Below are positions 21,736 through 33,100 of a stretch of DNA of 64,000 nucleotides, piece by piece. The position numbers and the translations under genes are program-made. The notes beneath the pieces are model-generated. The model was not told where the DNA came from and did no database searches. It was given only the letters and a program-made list of their open reading frames with translations. Position 1 is the stretch's first letter; each line of letters begins with the position of its first letter. The DNA is from Rhineura floridana (Eukaryota > Chordata > Lepidosauria > Squamata > Rhineuridae), in NCBI RefSeq assembly GCF_030035675.1, contig NC_084483.1, forward strand, positions 145,425,425 to 145,489,424, read 5' to 3'.

Positions 21736-21937
21736 GGAAATGGACTGCCTTCAAGTCGATCCCCACCTATGGTGACCCTTTGAATAGGGTTTTCATGCTA
21801 AACGGTATTCAGAGGTGGTTTCACCATTGCCTTCCTCTGAGGCTGAGAGGCAGTGACTGGCCCAAGGTCACCCAGCCAGCTTCATGGCTGTGTGGGGATT
21901 TGAACCCTAGTCTCCCAGGTCATAGTCCAACACTGAC
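21733..21937 (-). repeat. Sauria-type SINE, nearly complete
   Basis: The plus strand reads tail first ('ggactgccttcaagtcgatc'), then body ('gttttcatgctaaacggtat'), then 'gcccaaggtcacccagccag' and the reverse complement of a B box ('ggatttgaaccctag'). The head stops within the tRNA-like part. It sits inside the last unit of the tandem array, and purine-rich array sequence resumes after it. Confidence 0.8.
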
Positions 21938-22127
21938 TCAGGGAAGGGGCAGGGAGGAGAGGGGGAGGAGATTGGGTGGGTGAGCACCCAAGAAGAGAAG
22001 CCCCTTTCCTTTCCAAAAGGAAAACATTGTGAACAGTATCATTCTTTTTCAGGCTTTCCCCCACCTTTTTATTCTACAGCAGGCACATGTAGCCTCCCAC
22101 TCAAATTTAAACCAAAGCTTTCGCTGG

Positions 22128-22412
22128 CCACATCCATACCAGGCCTTTATTTCACTTTGGACAGTCATGGCTTCTCTCAAAGAATCCTGGGAAGTGTAGT
22201 TAGTGAAGGGTGCTGAGAGTTGCTAGGAGATGCCCTGTTCCCCTCACAGAGCTTCAATCAGAGTGGCTGACTGTTAAACCACTCTGGCCGCTGGAGCTCT
22301 CTCAGTGGAACAGGAGTCTCCTCTCAGCACCCTTCACAAATTACACTTCCCAGGATTCTCTGAGGGAAGCCATGACTGTCCCAAGTGAAATCAAAGTCTG
22401 GTGTGGGTGTGG
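22128..22412. mobile_element. Foldback MITE with 92-bp arms
   Basis: The left arm 22128-22219 ('ccacatccataccaggc', 'ggacagtcatggcttctctc', 'aatcctgggaagtgtagtta') pairs with the right arm 22321-22412 in inverted orientation, with only a handful of mismatches. A spacer of about 100 bp lies between. There is no coding capacity. A relative with the same 'cagtcatggctt' and 'actgtttaaa' phrases is at about 53270-53570. The superfamily is not clear from the ends. Confidence 0.75.
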
Positions 22413-22908
22413 TCCCCTGATTAGGCAATATCAGTAGCTGTGAGTCTGGCATTTAGAATTCTGACAGTTGGTCCTTTCTGAGCATGCACAGCATTATCAT
22501 AGGCTGCCAGCCAAAATTTCTTAAATTAATTAAAAATCAGCCAGTCATTTTTTAACTTTAAACTGCAGAAGATGAAGGTCAGAGTATGGGGCAAGGTCAG
22601 TATTAGGATTAGGAGGTACTCTGTGAATATGGCTGATTTTTAATGAATTTCAACAGTGTTTGAGAACTCTCAGAGAAAAAAGTCCAAAAGGGCTCTGGGT
22701 TTTTTTCCCCTCTTTTTAGACTTTGAACACTTGATTCTCTCTGACTGTTTTGTGTATCGCCATGAAAATGGAGAGGGTTGTTAAGCAAGCGTTTCCGAGT
22801 TCAGGACTAAGTTTTGTAAGGTTTTGTTTTGAAATGAGCTTATGGGAAGTGAAGTGGATTTCAATCAATACTGAACAAGTCTGACTGCCATTTTCCCTAG
22901 ACAGGGGG
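22413..22908. other. Anonymous DNA before the solo LTR
   Basis: No gene is seen. It could include internal sequence of the neighbouring LTR family, but I see no homology to the retroviral fossil at 54-60 kb. Confidence 0.35.
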
Positions 22909-23213
22909 GTCACGTAGACAACAGAGAATAGTGCTGTTGTAGTGAAAATGTGCCAAGGACACTGATATTGCAGGAATGGAGGGAGGACGGATGGAACGGG
23001 GGCAGAACATCATTGTAGCAATGTAACTGTTGCCATGATTGTGACGGAGGTAAAGGTATATAACTGTCTGTAACTAACCACCATTTTGAGGAAGAGAGTT
23101 GAGTCCTGTACTCTACTCTGGCTAAGCGCTTAGCTAAATAAACAACCTTAAAACAGGCTTTGGCTTCATTATTAAATCTCCTCAAAAAGAACTCAGTCGT
23201 AAATTCCACGACA
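22909..23213 (+). mobile_element. Solo LTR of a class I ERV family (fossil)
   Basis: About 305 bp that align along their length with the LTR at 53932-54251 of the retroviral fossil, in opposite orientation. Shared features are the 'tgtgccaagg' block, a TATA-like 'gtatataac', a polyadenylation signal 'aataaacaaccttaaaacag' and the end 'gtaaattccacgaca'. No coding region is attached. Its left edge is uncertain by a few bases and no clear target duplication is seen. It is probably the product of LTR-LTR recombination, an old copy given its divergence from the 54-kb LTR. Confidence 0.7.
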
Positions 23214-23289
23214 GAAGCATCAGAATGGCACGGGGGTATTTTCAATTTAACATTGCAGAATGTGAAAAACCCACGCTGGCTATAGTATA

Positions 23290-23774
23290 GTATTTTAAGA
23301 AAGATATAGACAAGTTAGAGCGGGTTCAGAAGAGGGCGACGAGGATGATAGCCGGTATGGAGAACAAGTCTTATGAGGAAAGGTTGAAGGAACTTGGCAT
23401 GTTCAGTCTGGTGAAGAGAAGGCTGAGGGGTGACACGATTGCACTCTTTAAGTACCTGAAGGGCTGTCACATAGAGGAGGGTACAGATTTGTTCTCTGCT
23501 GCCCCAGAGGGTAGGACTAGGTCTAATGGTTTTAAGTTGCAGGAGCATAGATTCAGATTGGACATTAGAAGGAACTTCTTGACAGTAAGGGCAGTTTGGC
23601 AATGGAACCGACTGCCTAGGGAGGTGGTGGGATCCCCTTCGCTGGATGTCTTCAAGCAGAGGCTGGACAGCTATCTGCGGGAGATGCTCTAGCTGTGGAT
23701 TTCCTGCTGTGAGCTGGGGGTTGGACACGATGGCCTACAAGACCCTTTTCAACTCTATGATTCTATGATTCTAT
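23290..23774 (+). mobile_element. CR1 LINE, C-terminal coding end and 3' UTR
   Basis: Translation from about 23310 gives 'KLERVQKRATRMIAGMENKS', 'LGMFSLVKRRLRGDTIALFK' and 'AVWQWNRLPREVV', the conserved C-terminal part of CR1 ORF2 after the reverse transcriptase. The frame is open to 'LDSYLREML' at about 23690. The 3' UTR ends in ATTCTATG repeats at 23750-23774. The copy is heavily 5'-truncated and has no RT. It lies 77 bp downstream of the solo LTR. Confidence 0.9.
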
Positions 23775-24309
23775 ACAGCCACTCTCGTGGCTGTATAATA
23801 ACTAGCTTTGATTTTGATCCAATGCACTTTAACATGTTCATAGTTAACTGAGGTTGATTATGAATTAATTTATATTTTCTGTGCCTGTGTAGTCTGTATG
23901 GTTGCAGGGGGTGCTCTTACAGTAATATGAAGTGGTGCTGGGGTCTTTTGAACCATTTTCTTTAACCTTTAAAAATTTTAAACAGCCCTGGAGGCAGCCA
24001 TCTTTTCCCCTGGAAATTTTTTTACCTAATCACCTAGCACCAAAACCTAGTAACATTTCTGACACTATTTTGAAAATGTGCAGGAACAGCTGCACTTCTT
24101 CGTGTGTCAGAGAGGTGTTTATTTTTAAGAAGTTAAAGAACATACAGAAGAAAATACTTTAAAAAACCCCAGACTACCTTGTCTTAGTGTAAGTTTAAAT
24201 TTGATCCTACTTCAAAATCTTGAAATAACATAGAACTTTTGTCCATGTATATAACATATGATTTGTAATTCAGTGAGCAAATCATGAATTATTTATTTAA
24301 TTCTAAACA
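23775..24309. other. Anonymous DNA
   Basis: No gene is seen. The stretch is AT-rich with no repeat I can name. Confidence 0.35.
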
Positions 24310-24386
24310 CACTTACTAAGGAACTAAGCCCCATAGAACTCAACAGGACTTACTTCTGAGTAGATATTGTTAGGATTGTGCTGTTG
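24310..24386. repeat. Foldback repeat of the 'gttaggattg' family
   Basis: 'ctaagccccatagaactcaa', 'aggacttacttctgagtag' and 'tgttaggattgtgctg' match the short palindromic family described at 10544. Confidence 0.55.
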
Positions 24387-25129
24387 GTAAGGCTTGACTA
24401 GCGATCCTCTGCAATGATATCCATATCAAAGCAGGGTTGGCAACCCCCTGCCTGGAATGCCCTGCCTGCCTTTTAACATGGCTGCCCCAAACTTCTCTAC
24501 AGACTTGTTCCTTCACTGCAGAGAGAGGTCTGAGAAACTAGTAAGAGTTAAGAAAATTCTCTACTCTTCCCTGCCTACTCTGTGGGCTGTTATAAACTCA
24601 CTTTGACAGCCAACCCAATTCCAGGAGTAATAACTGACAGAGAGAAAACACACATGGTTTGGTCTGCCATCACAGGCAGTAGATTGTGAACAAAAACAGT
24701 TGCAGCCACACTTCCCAGTATGTGAATTCTCTTTTACCACTAATGGGTAAGAAACAAACCATCGGGCAATCAACAAGGTGCATCATCAGTGGGTTTAAGG
24801 GGGTTGAGCTGAGCACATGGAACCACTGTTGTTGCTTATATGGATGTAAGGGAGTAAGGTCAGAGGTAAATGAAATGCAAATAGAAAAACAAAAACAAAA
24901 GACAGTGATCATTTCCTAAATGCAATACCATATCAACCACAACCACAACCACAACAAGATTCCTATGAATAAGACAGAAAATTCAGCATCCCTCAGCCAG
25001 TCAGGGTTCCTAACCAAAACTAAAAAAATCCTGGCAGCCAGTCAGCCAAGGTCACAGAATTCCCACCAGGGGCTCTGCCGATGGCGGGCCTTTGCAGCCA
25101 TGCCGGGGAAGACCTGGCATGGCTTTAAA
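24387..25129. other. Anonymous DNA with a CCACAA microsatellite
   Basis: A short ccacaa run lies at 24935-24957. No gene is seen. GC content rises after 25050. Confidence 0.4.
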
Positions 25130-27300
25130 GCCCCTCTCCTGGAGGCCTAGGCTTGCCGCCTGATCAACTGGAGTGCAGAGTGGAGAGAGGCATGTGCAAC
25201 ACGAGGTTGGGTGGTAGTGGCAAAGCAGCACATGGGCTGATCAGCTGGAGTGTGGGGTAGAGAGATGTGCACGTGACATGAGGTTGAGCAGTGGCGGTGA
25301 AGCAGTGCATGGGCTGCAGGAAGGCTGCAGCAAGGCCGTGAGGTGGGCTGAGGCTGAGCAGCCATTTGGGGGCAACCATCTTGCACATAATTTTGCTGCT
25401 TAGTATGTGGTAGCCATTTTGGGGTAGCCTCTTCTTGCCTTTTGATGCTTGGCAGCCATTTTGTGCATATTCTGCTGCCTCGTGGGAGGCAGCCATTTTT
25501 ATGTGTCAATTTGAGATGGTAGTTTGCTTACTTCAGTAGAGGTAGGCCTAGTGGGTACTGCTATGCCTCCCAAGAACCGCACAGGTGGCCCGAAGGGGAA
25601 AGGGAAGGCCATGAAGAGGCCAGCCTTGTAGCACCCTCCTCCTTCCCAGGAATCTTCATCCTCAGAGGATGAGATGCCTGATGTGGCGTCCATGTTAGCC
25701 CGTATTGAGGCACTGGAGAGATGGAATAGGCAGCCTCTTGAGGCTAGTGGAAGAAGGCTAAGGCAGCTAAGGGTTCACAGGATAGGAAAGGTCAGTATGA
25801 CACTCATTGGAATTCTATTTTGGACTGATTAGCTTCTCTGGAGGGCTCGTTGTGTCAGTTCGCACCTCCTTATTCGGCGCCTGAGGTGGAGGCGGTGGCT
25901 CCAGGGAGTCCTGCGGTGGAGGCAGCTGCAGCTCTTCCGGGTGTTGGTGAGTCCACTCCTTCAGGTAAAGTGTGGGGAATGAATGGGTGGCCTGGAATGT
26001 GGTCTTGAGCCATGCCTTGTGGTGCGGCTCAGGGGTGGCCTTGTCTTCCTTATGCGGGGGCTGTGCCTGCTGGGTATGGGAGGGGTATGTCTCCTCCAGT
26101 CCAGCATGAGCAAGTGAGGCTTGCAGGCATATTTGGACTTCTATGGGTGCTCCTGCTGCAGGGGCAGCTCAGCTCCTTGCTGATCCGTTGGGTTCTGTCC
26201 GGGCTGGCACATTGCCATTTGGGAAGATGTCAGCTCCCCTAGGGGCTCGTTTGTTGTTGGCAACAAAGGAGCATATCTGGAAAGGGGAATATGTGGATAT
26301 GTTTTCCTTGTTATACAGAGAGCCCAAGCAGAAGGAAAAAGATAAGCAGGAAGAAAGAGATGAGAAATTTACAAAGGAAAAGGTAGATAGGACCTGGGGC
26401 AATTGGATGGCAGGATTTTTAATTTACATGCGGGTAGTGATCCAGCACCAGCCTATGAGGGTGGCAGCTTTGGTGAAATACCTAGATATAATTTTTAGGG
26501 CACATTCAGAATTCATGGGGTCAGCATGGCTGGCCTATGATGAATTTTTTAGGATAAGGGCGGCAGTGGATGTTCATCTGCTGTAGGATAGGAAGGACCC
26601 AGAGTTGTGGTTGCAGTTTATGACTGCAGCTTAACCCGTGCAAGGTGACAGGGTGGACAGTGGGCATTTATTTGGTAAGGATGCCACTGTGGCTCCTTCC
26701 ACGGGGCAGGGGGTTCAACCCTGTCTGCTGTGTTGGGAGTTCAGTGCTAAACGCTTTTGCGACAGGAACCCATGTAAATTTAGATATGAGTGTTCTATCT
26801 GCACTGGCTCCCATCCTTTTACCAGCTGCTCTAGAGCTGGGGGGTTTAAGGGTTTTATGAAGGGGGAAAGGCCGGGGTTGGGAGGGCAGCCTTCAGGTAA
26901 GGGGGCCCACCCTGATTAATATTCGGCAGCTTTTGCCTTTGCTCCATCACTATTCTAGGCGGGCAGATGCAGTCTGCTTGGGGTGGGTTTTGTTTTGTTT
27001 TTAGAATTCCAGTTGTTGGGGAAATCGGTACTTGGAACAGAGCTAGTGTGCAGGAGATCATAGATAAGGAGATGGCAGACGGAAGGGTTCTGGGCCTATG
27101 TTTACCCTCCTTTGCCCATTTTGAGAGTAGTCCCCTCCCCTCTGGGTTTTTTGTTCCCATAACAGATCCTGGACAATATTGCCTCATTCATCATGTGTCT
27201 TACCCTAGGAGGCAGTTAGTGAATGATGCTATTTCTGAGCATTGGTGTTTGTTACGTTATGCTTCCTTTGACAGCTCCCTTTGCATATGCAGACTGACCG
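25130..27300 (+). mobile_element. DIRS-like tyrosine-recombinase retrotransposon fossil
   Basis: A gag-like region (about 25566-26920) contains 'EHIWKGEYVDMFSLLYREP' and 'DRTWGNWMAGFLIYMRV'. It ends in a cysteine-rich zinc-finger-like stretch ('CDRNPCKFRYECSICTGSHP'). I recognise this order as the gag of vertebrate DIRS elements. A short reverse-transcriptase beginning lies at about 27000-27290 ('LIHHVSYPRRQLVNDAI'). The GC-rich 5' stretch (25130-25560) with repeated 'agccatttt' phrases may be its leader. Only the 5' portion of such an element is present. It is broken in several places and can be regarded as a fossil. Terminal repeats were not identified. Confidence 0.65.
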
Positions 27301-28124
27301 TTTAATGTTCATTTAACTCACATGCTAGCTTAACAAAGGAAAGTAGTTTGACCAATAGAGGAGGTTTCTTGCTTGCATATCACAACTTCAGATACAAGAT
27401 CATAGGCTTGAAGGGGATACAAAGAAATCATCTATCTCATCCCTCAGTCCCATAATAATATAATAGATGGGGGGGCAGGGAAAAGATACATAGAAATCCA
27501 CTTCATGTTTTCCCAGCATACAAGAATTTAGAGCAGTTCCAATCCCTGTTTGACTCATGTATTATTTAGGATGTAAGATCTGTCTACTTTACATAAGCTA
27601 CACCTGGTCAGGCAGCCATGACAGATTCTGATAGGCTTCAGTTTAAGTACTTGTTTAAAATTAACGTTTTTGTTGAGGCCAGTACTAGACTTGATAGGGC
27701 TCTAGGCAAGCTGTCCTGTGGGGTTCCTGTATCACCCTGGTAGATATTCCTATCCAGGTAACAGGCAGGGATGCCTTTTTCTTTCCTTTAAAAAAAATTT
27801 TTTTTTACTAGCACAGTGGGTGTGCTATGAAATGAAGCATCAGCCAAAGCTACAGCCATCATTCTCTGGAATGCCTCTGAGTCCCAATGTAGTGGGGCCT
27901 AGAGGCGTCTGAGAAAATGAAGATGGTAGGCAGGTGTGGCCTTAGCTAGCGCTTTGCTGTGTGCCAGCCATTCACACAATTTAAAATGAAGAAAAAGTGA
28001 TAGCAATGGCCAATATCACTCCACTGGGCCTTCCTAGGCCCCATGACCCTCATCATTTGCCTGACCATGCTGGGTGCTGATGCTAGGCCTGGTTGATATA
28101 ATAAAACTGTCCTGGTTAGAATAT
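27301..28124. other. Anonymous DNA
   Basis: No gene or clear repeat is seen. An A/T homopolymer run lies at about 27790-27808. Confidence 0.35.
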
Positions 28125-28262
28125 TTCTCTTGTTTTAATATATTTTAAAGTCTGTTTTTATGATTTTTAAAGTGTTTTTAGTGCTTTTGTTTGCCGCCCT
28201 GGGCTCCTACTGGGAGGAAGGGCGGGATATAAATCAAATAATAAATAAATAAAAATAAATAA
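28125..28262 (+). repeat. L2/CR1-type LINE 3' UTR
   Basis: This is nearly the same sequence as 18500-18660: 'taaagtgtttttagtgcttt', 'gccgccctgggctcctactg' and 'gaagggcgggatataaatca' with a TAAA tail. It is the non-coding 3' end only. Confidence 0.7.
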
Positions 28263-28597
28263 ACTTCATTCACCCAACTCAAAATTTGGAATCGTGCCAC
28301 TTTAAGCTGTTTTCCAACTGTTTATACTTTTTATGGTTATTGTTTTTTTAAGTGATTTATTTCTTATTGTGAGCTGCCTTGGTTTCCAATCACCAACCCT
28401 ACACACACACATATATATGCAGGTGTAAAAATACACCCCATATAATAGTTTATTGTCAAACCAGTTGGTCATTGAGGAACATTTTTAAAAAAAATCAGTA
28501 TTAGTTTCCTACATAAAAACTGTGATAAACCCTCCCTAATTTCTTTAAAAATAGGGTTGGAGGGGGAGAGAAAGATTTGCAACACAAACACAAGTCT
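28263..28597. other. Anonymous DNA
   Basis: An (AC)n/(AT)n run is at 28402-28420. No gene is seen. Confidence 0.35.
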
Positions 28598-28728
28598 GCA
28601 CTATGTTTACTCAAAAGTCCCATTAATTTACAGCACAATCCTAACCATGTCTACTCAAAAGTAAGTCTTAATGGAGTTCAATGGGGTTTACTCCAGGTAC
28701 ATGGAATTAGAGTTGCTTTACTCCCAGA
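28598..28728. repeat. Foldback repeat, clearest copy
   Basis: The left arm 'aatcctaaccatgtctactc' and the right part 'tccaggtacatggaattaga' can pair across a centre reading 'ggagttcaatggggttta'. This is the best copy here of the short palindromic family seen at 10.5, 12.3, 24.3 and 53.2 kb. Its centre also forms the core of the 21-kb tandem array. Confidence 0.6.
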
Positions 28729-28975
28729 AAAGCAGATATTGGATTAAATACTTTCATATTTCATAGCCCAGGGTCTGACTCTTGGACAGAAGACAAAAAA
28801 CAATGTTAAGCCATATTACTTACGCAAACTGCAAAAATCTTAAAGCCACCATTTTCAGACGTTGAAATTAAGCCTAGGCATGCCTGGATCAACAAGTCAC
28901 AACCCTGGCTTCATTGGCTACAATCCTGAAAGGGGGGGGTTTACAGCCAGAGCTTTGAAAAGTTACTTTTTAAAA

Positions 28976-29035
28976 CTACAACTCCCATCAGCCCCAGCTA
29001 GCATGGCCACTGGGTTGGGCTGATGGGAGTTGTAG
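28976..29035. repeat. Short foldback MITE with perfect 19-bp arms
   Basis: The arm 'ctacaactcccatcagccc' (28976-28994) is exactly complementary to 29017-29035. The spacer is 22 bp. Related copies with weaker pairing lie at about 43473-43558 and 63352-63443, where the outer 'cctccagatgttg' arms are also visible. Confidence 0.7.
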
Positions 29036-30076
29036 CTAGAGCAAGGAATTGTTTTAGAGATCTGTAAAAAACAGTCGTGCGGGGGGACAGCGGTTGACGT
29101 TTTGGTGTATATCTCGGGAACCAGACCACCTAGAAACTTTTTTTTTTAAATTGAAGCTGAGAGTCCGGAGATTAAGGGGTGCTAGCTGGAGAGCCGGAGG
29201 GCCCCCCAAAAAACAGACTCCAGCTAAAAACCGGAGACCTGGTAACTCTAGTCCCTGAAGAGACTTACAGCCTGCATCTCTCCCAAAGTTGGCTGTGCTG
29301 ATTCTGACTAAACTTCTCTGCCACCTAATTCTTGAATAAAAATAAAAGAGACACTGAGGTAACTTGGGTATGCATGTCTACAAAAATAGATTAATGCATG
29401 CTGTAGCAAAGTTTGCTTCATGCTCCTCCTAATTCTCAAGCCCACAGTAGTCATATGTTACTTGCTAAGCAATTGCTAAGTAGGATGGGCCTCCTTTAGA
29501 GACCTTTCTGGGAAACTTTCCAACTTCTTTTTGCCTTGTTTTGATCTCAAGGTTGTGCTTAGAATTATGCAGTGTTAAGGAATAAGAGACACACGACACA
29601 TTACATCAGCCCCTTGGATAGAAAAGCAGCAGAGTGAGAACAAACTTTTTCTACAGGGACACTCCTAAGCTGGCTGGCAGTTGGCATCTCACTGATATTT
29701 CATTAGGTGTTAATGTGTCTCCTTTGCCCGGGAGACACATTAGTTATGGCTGAGTAGCAATGGAGCAAGGTTTAATAGATATTACATAAGAGTTTTTGTA
29801 TACACTTTTTCTTGTTTATTAATGTCTCCAGCTTGATTAGATGTGAGGCAATTGCATTTCATAAGTGTAGGCCTCAGGCTATGACATTGGCATGTAGCAG
29901 GGGTGGGGGAGTTGAACAAGGTTGTGCAACAAAGATAGCAGTTGTGCATGCCTGCAGTTGTCCAGGCATGGGATGTCTGTGGCTAATCCATTCCTTCATC
30001 CAGCCCAGGGTTTTAGAAAGTCCTAGGTTAAACACAGACTAAACCACCCCAGGACTTATTCTCCCTCGCCCCTGCA
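29036..30076. other. Anonymous DNA
   Basis: A GC-richer part (29075-29260) contains 'atctcgggaaccagaccacc' and two 'ccggag' phrases and may be an unnamed repeat. No gene is seen in the rest. Confidence 0.35.
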
Positions 30077-30144
30077 CAACTTTTAAAGATACAGAATACC
30101 TTTTGGTTGAGCCTCCAAGAGGTCTTCTGTATCTTTAAAAGTTG
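30077..30144. repeat. Perfect 20-bp hairpin
   Basis: 'caacttttaaagatacagaa' at 30077-30096 is exactly complementary to 30125-30144, with a 28-bp loop. A third partial copy ('taaagatacagaatca') follows at about 30234. It may be the ends of a very short MITE. It is followed by no T-run that would suggest a terminator. Confidence 0.7.
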
Positions 30145-33100
30145 GGCAGCGGAAAGGGAGAATTTCACCTTGTGGTTTTTCCCATTACACTGTTGCAAGA
30201 AAACCTGCACTTGGCTGAATTTTCTCTTCTCTTAAAGATACAGAATCATTCTCAGGCCTTGAGCCTGGCAAACCTAGCCATGTATGTGTTTCTTTCCATT
30301 AAACGTTGCTTCAACAGGCTGCAGCCTTTCTGGCTGCCTCTGCTTCCTGCTCTCATGAGCCCCATCAGAGGAGTTATCTGACAATATATTTCCCCAAGCT
30401 TTAACTGAAGTGCAGGAAGGCCGGCTGCCAAGTGCACTCACTGATTTTGTTTCCCTTAAAAATATTCCGCACTGATTTCTTTAAAAGTAAAAAGACTCCA
30501 CTGAAAGTACCAACTATGGACATCTGTTAATCACACAGGCCGACTCTGTAGCTTTCTGTGGTTAGAGGAAAGCTCAGCTAAGGATGTCATGGGGTTTTCA
30601 GGAAAGCCAAGCACCCAAGAAGACTGCAGGGTGCAGACCACCAGAGAGATGATTGGTAGAATGAAATAAAGGATGCTCATAAACACCCCTTGGCCATCTG
30701 AAAAGTAAGGTAAGCACCACAAAACCCTGCATCCTACAAATGAGAATTTCACTGAAATTTTCCCTTCCCTTTGATAATTTTCAAATGCAACGTTTTCTTA
30801 TTAGTTGATGGAGAATGGCAAAAGGAAATGCAGAAAAACACACACCTGACAAATTAGAAGCCTTCCAGAGTAAAAAAACCCCAATTCAGATCAGTAAAAA
30901 GCTGGTGCACTTAACATTTTAAATGTTGCTATTATTTTTTAAAAGGATTACAGAGTTTACACTAGCCTCAGTACTTTGGGGCACATAGGGTGGAGCCCCT
31001 CTTCCCAGGCAATGTGCTCCCCCTTGCCATTGGCTCTGCATATCTTCCCTCTTATCCTGTCGTCTTCTAGAAGCAATCACAGATGTCCCCCACTCCCTTT
31101 CGGGGCCCATGCCTCTGTCAAATGTCTTTTCTCTTTGAGCTGCTTGGCCTTGTATAGAGAAAAAATAATTGCTTAGCTATGCTCTGAAGAAAGGCTGCTA
31201 AATTCAGCCAGCCAGCTGGAATACAAATGTTGATATTATATAAAACTACTTTAAAATCAATGTAATGTTCCTGATTCATTCTGTTTGGGGATCTGGCTCA
31301 GCTTCTTTTTGAGACGCATTTACCTCAAAGCCTTAAATTCTAATGTAGTGTTTAGACTTTTAAAATTCTCTTTTTGAAAACAAAACAAAACAAAAAAAAT
31401 CTCTCTGTTTTCTAGTTTACAACTTGGCTGCCTGAGGCAAAATATAATCAGTAACTTTCCAAGGTTACAAAGTGAGTCAGTTCCTCTTGACTGGGTTGGA
31501 ATTCAAATTGCTGTTGCTTTCCGTGATTATTTAGGCAACTTGGGCACTGCAGCTGCCTGTTTTGGCTACAGTAAAATAGAGTGAAAAAACATTTGTGTTA
31601 AGTTCTAAATCATGCAGCAGATCTCTGCTCTAGTGGATTTTAATATGCACCCTTAATTTTATCTGTGTGATTTGATGGAGTGCCCATCCTATGCTAATGG
31701 CTTGAAGTGGGATTCAGCATGTTTTATGAAATTTGGGTGAATTTGCTCTGAAATGTCTTCTAAGGGAAATTCAAAGTGAATGTGAGTGTTCCTCCTCAGG
31801 CAAAATATCAGAGGAATTTGAAGGGAAGACACAAATGCTTCAGTAAAACTAGTCGCATTTCTTGAGGGGATCCCTGCTGCATCATTTCCTGTACATGAAT
31901 ATGCTCTGTTCAACTCCTATTCATTTCAGTGGGTCATGAGAAGTACCCAAGGTGTGGCATTGTTCCCCAAAGCCAGACAATTTTATAATGGAAATAATCC
32001 TTTCCCCTGTAATACATAGGGTGGCACTTAAGCAATGTATTTGCATTCACGTATTTGATCTTCAATTGGGACATATCTTTTGTTGTTACCTTTATATAAT
32101 CCTGAAATGCAAATCTGTGCAGACAAGCATTAGAAATGAGTACAGAACTGGGGTTTTTTGTTTTGTTTTCTTGGTTCTTTTGTAGAATAGAATTGCTCAG
32201 CTTTTACGGTACTGAGCGCTTGAAAGATGGAAAGACCCTTGCCGTTAGGGGATGCATGGATGAGAGATGCTTGGCAAATGTGAATTTTCTTGGCACAGTT
32301 TTGGAAGAAAGTAACATCTGGCTGGTCATTACTAGAACTCTGTAACTAGGAAATAGTGCCTGAGTTTGCTTTTTTCTTCTTCCAATCCCCTTTCCTTTTG
32401 TGCTGGGTCTTTAGTTTGTAAGCTTTACCATGAACATTTGTAAATAAGAGTCTTTTTTGGCTGAAGAGTGGGGTAAAATTATTATAATAAATACATAAAT
32501 AAATAGATATTTGCCATTTTTCTACTTTAAAGGCTAGGCATAAAGAACTATGTTCTTGATATTAAAATGTGGTGGACTACTGCACAACAAGCCTTGTGGC
32601 TGATACAAATTAGACCTCAATATGTGTATGTCAGCATAGGGAAGGTCAGTGACTGTATATTTAACCCTTTGCTAAATAAAAAACAAAAAGCAAGAGGGAA
32701 AGCAATTCTGTAATACCATTTTAAAAAATGGACTGACATTGGTTATGCTATAGCGACAATTTCCAGAACAGTAGTTGAATTCACAATTTAAGGTTGCAAT
32801 GAGATTGTAGATTAGTCCTCACCAAGTGGTTGGTCTCCATGCTGTTTTCAAACATCCCTGGTGGCATTGAGGGCAAGCATCCCATGGACGTGGACTTACT
32901 GCATGTCTAGAGTGTAGAAATGGATGAATAGAGGGAACTAAAATGAAAAGGAGCTATGTAAGAAATAGAAATAAGTAGAAATAAGGGAACTCCTCTGGGA
33001 TAAAATGACACTGATGTGTTTTAAATGATAGATTTTGGTTCATAGCAGTCATTTCTGAAGGAGAGATTTTATGCGAAGGAGGACTGGGAGGTGATGCAAT

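Noticed and set aside
25147-25509. Minus-strand frames of 110-120 codons
   Set aside because: Histidine/proline/alanine-rich translation of the 5' region of the DIRS-like fossil, on the wrong strand.
26638-26919. Host zinc-finger protein from the cysteine-rich frame
   Set aside because: The cysteine pattern and the upstream context fit the gag of a DIRS-like element.
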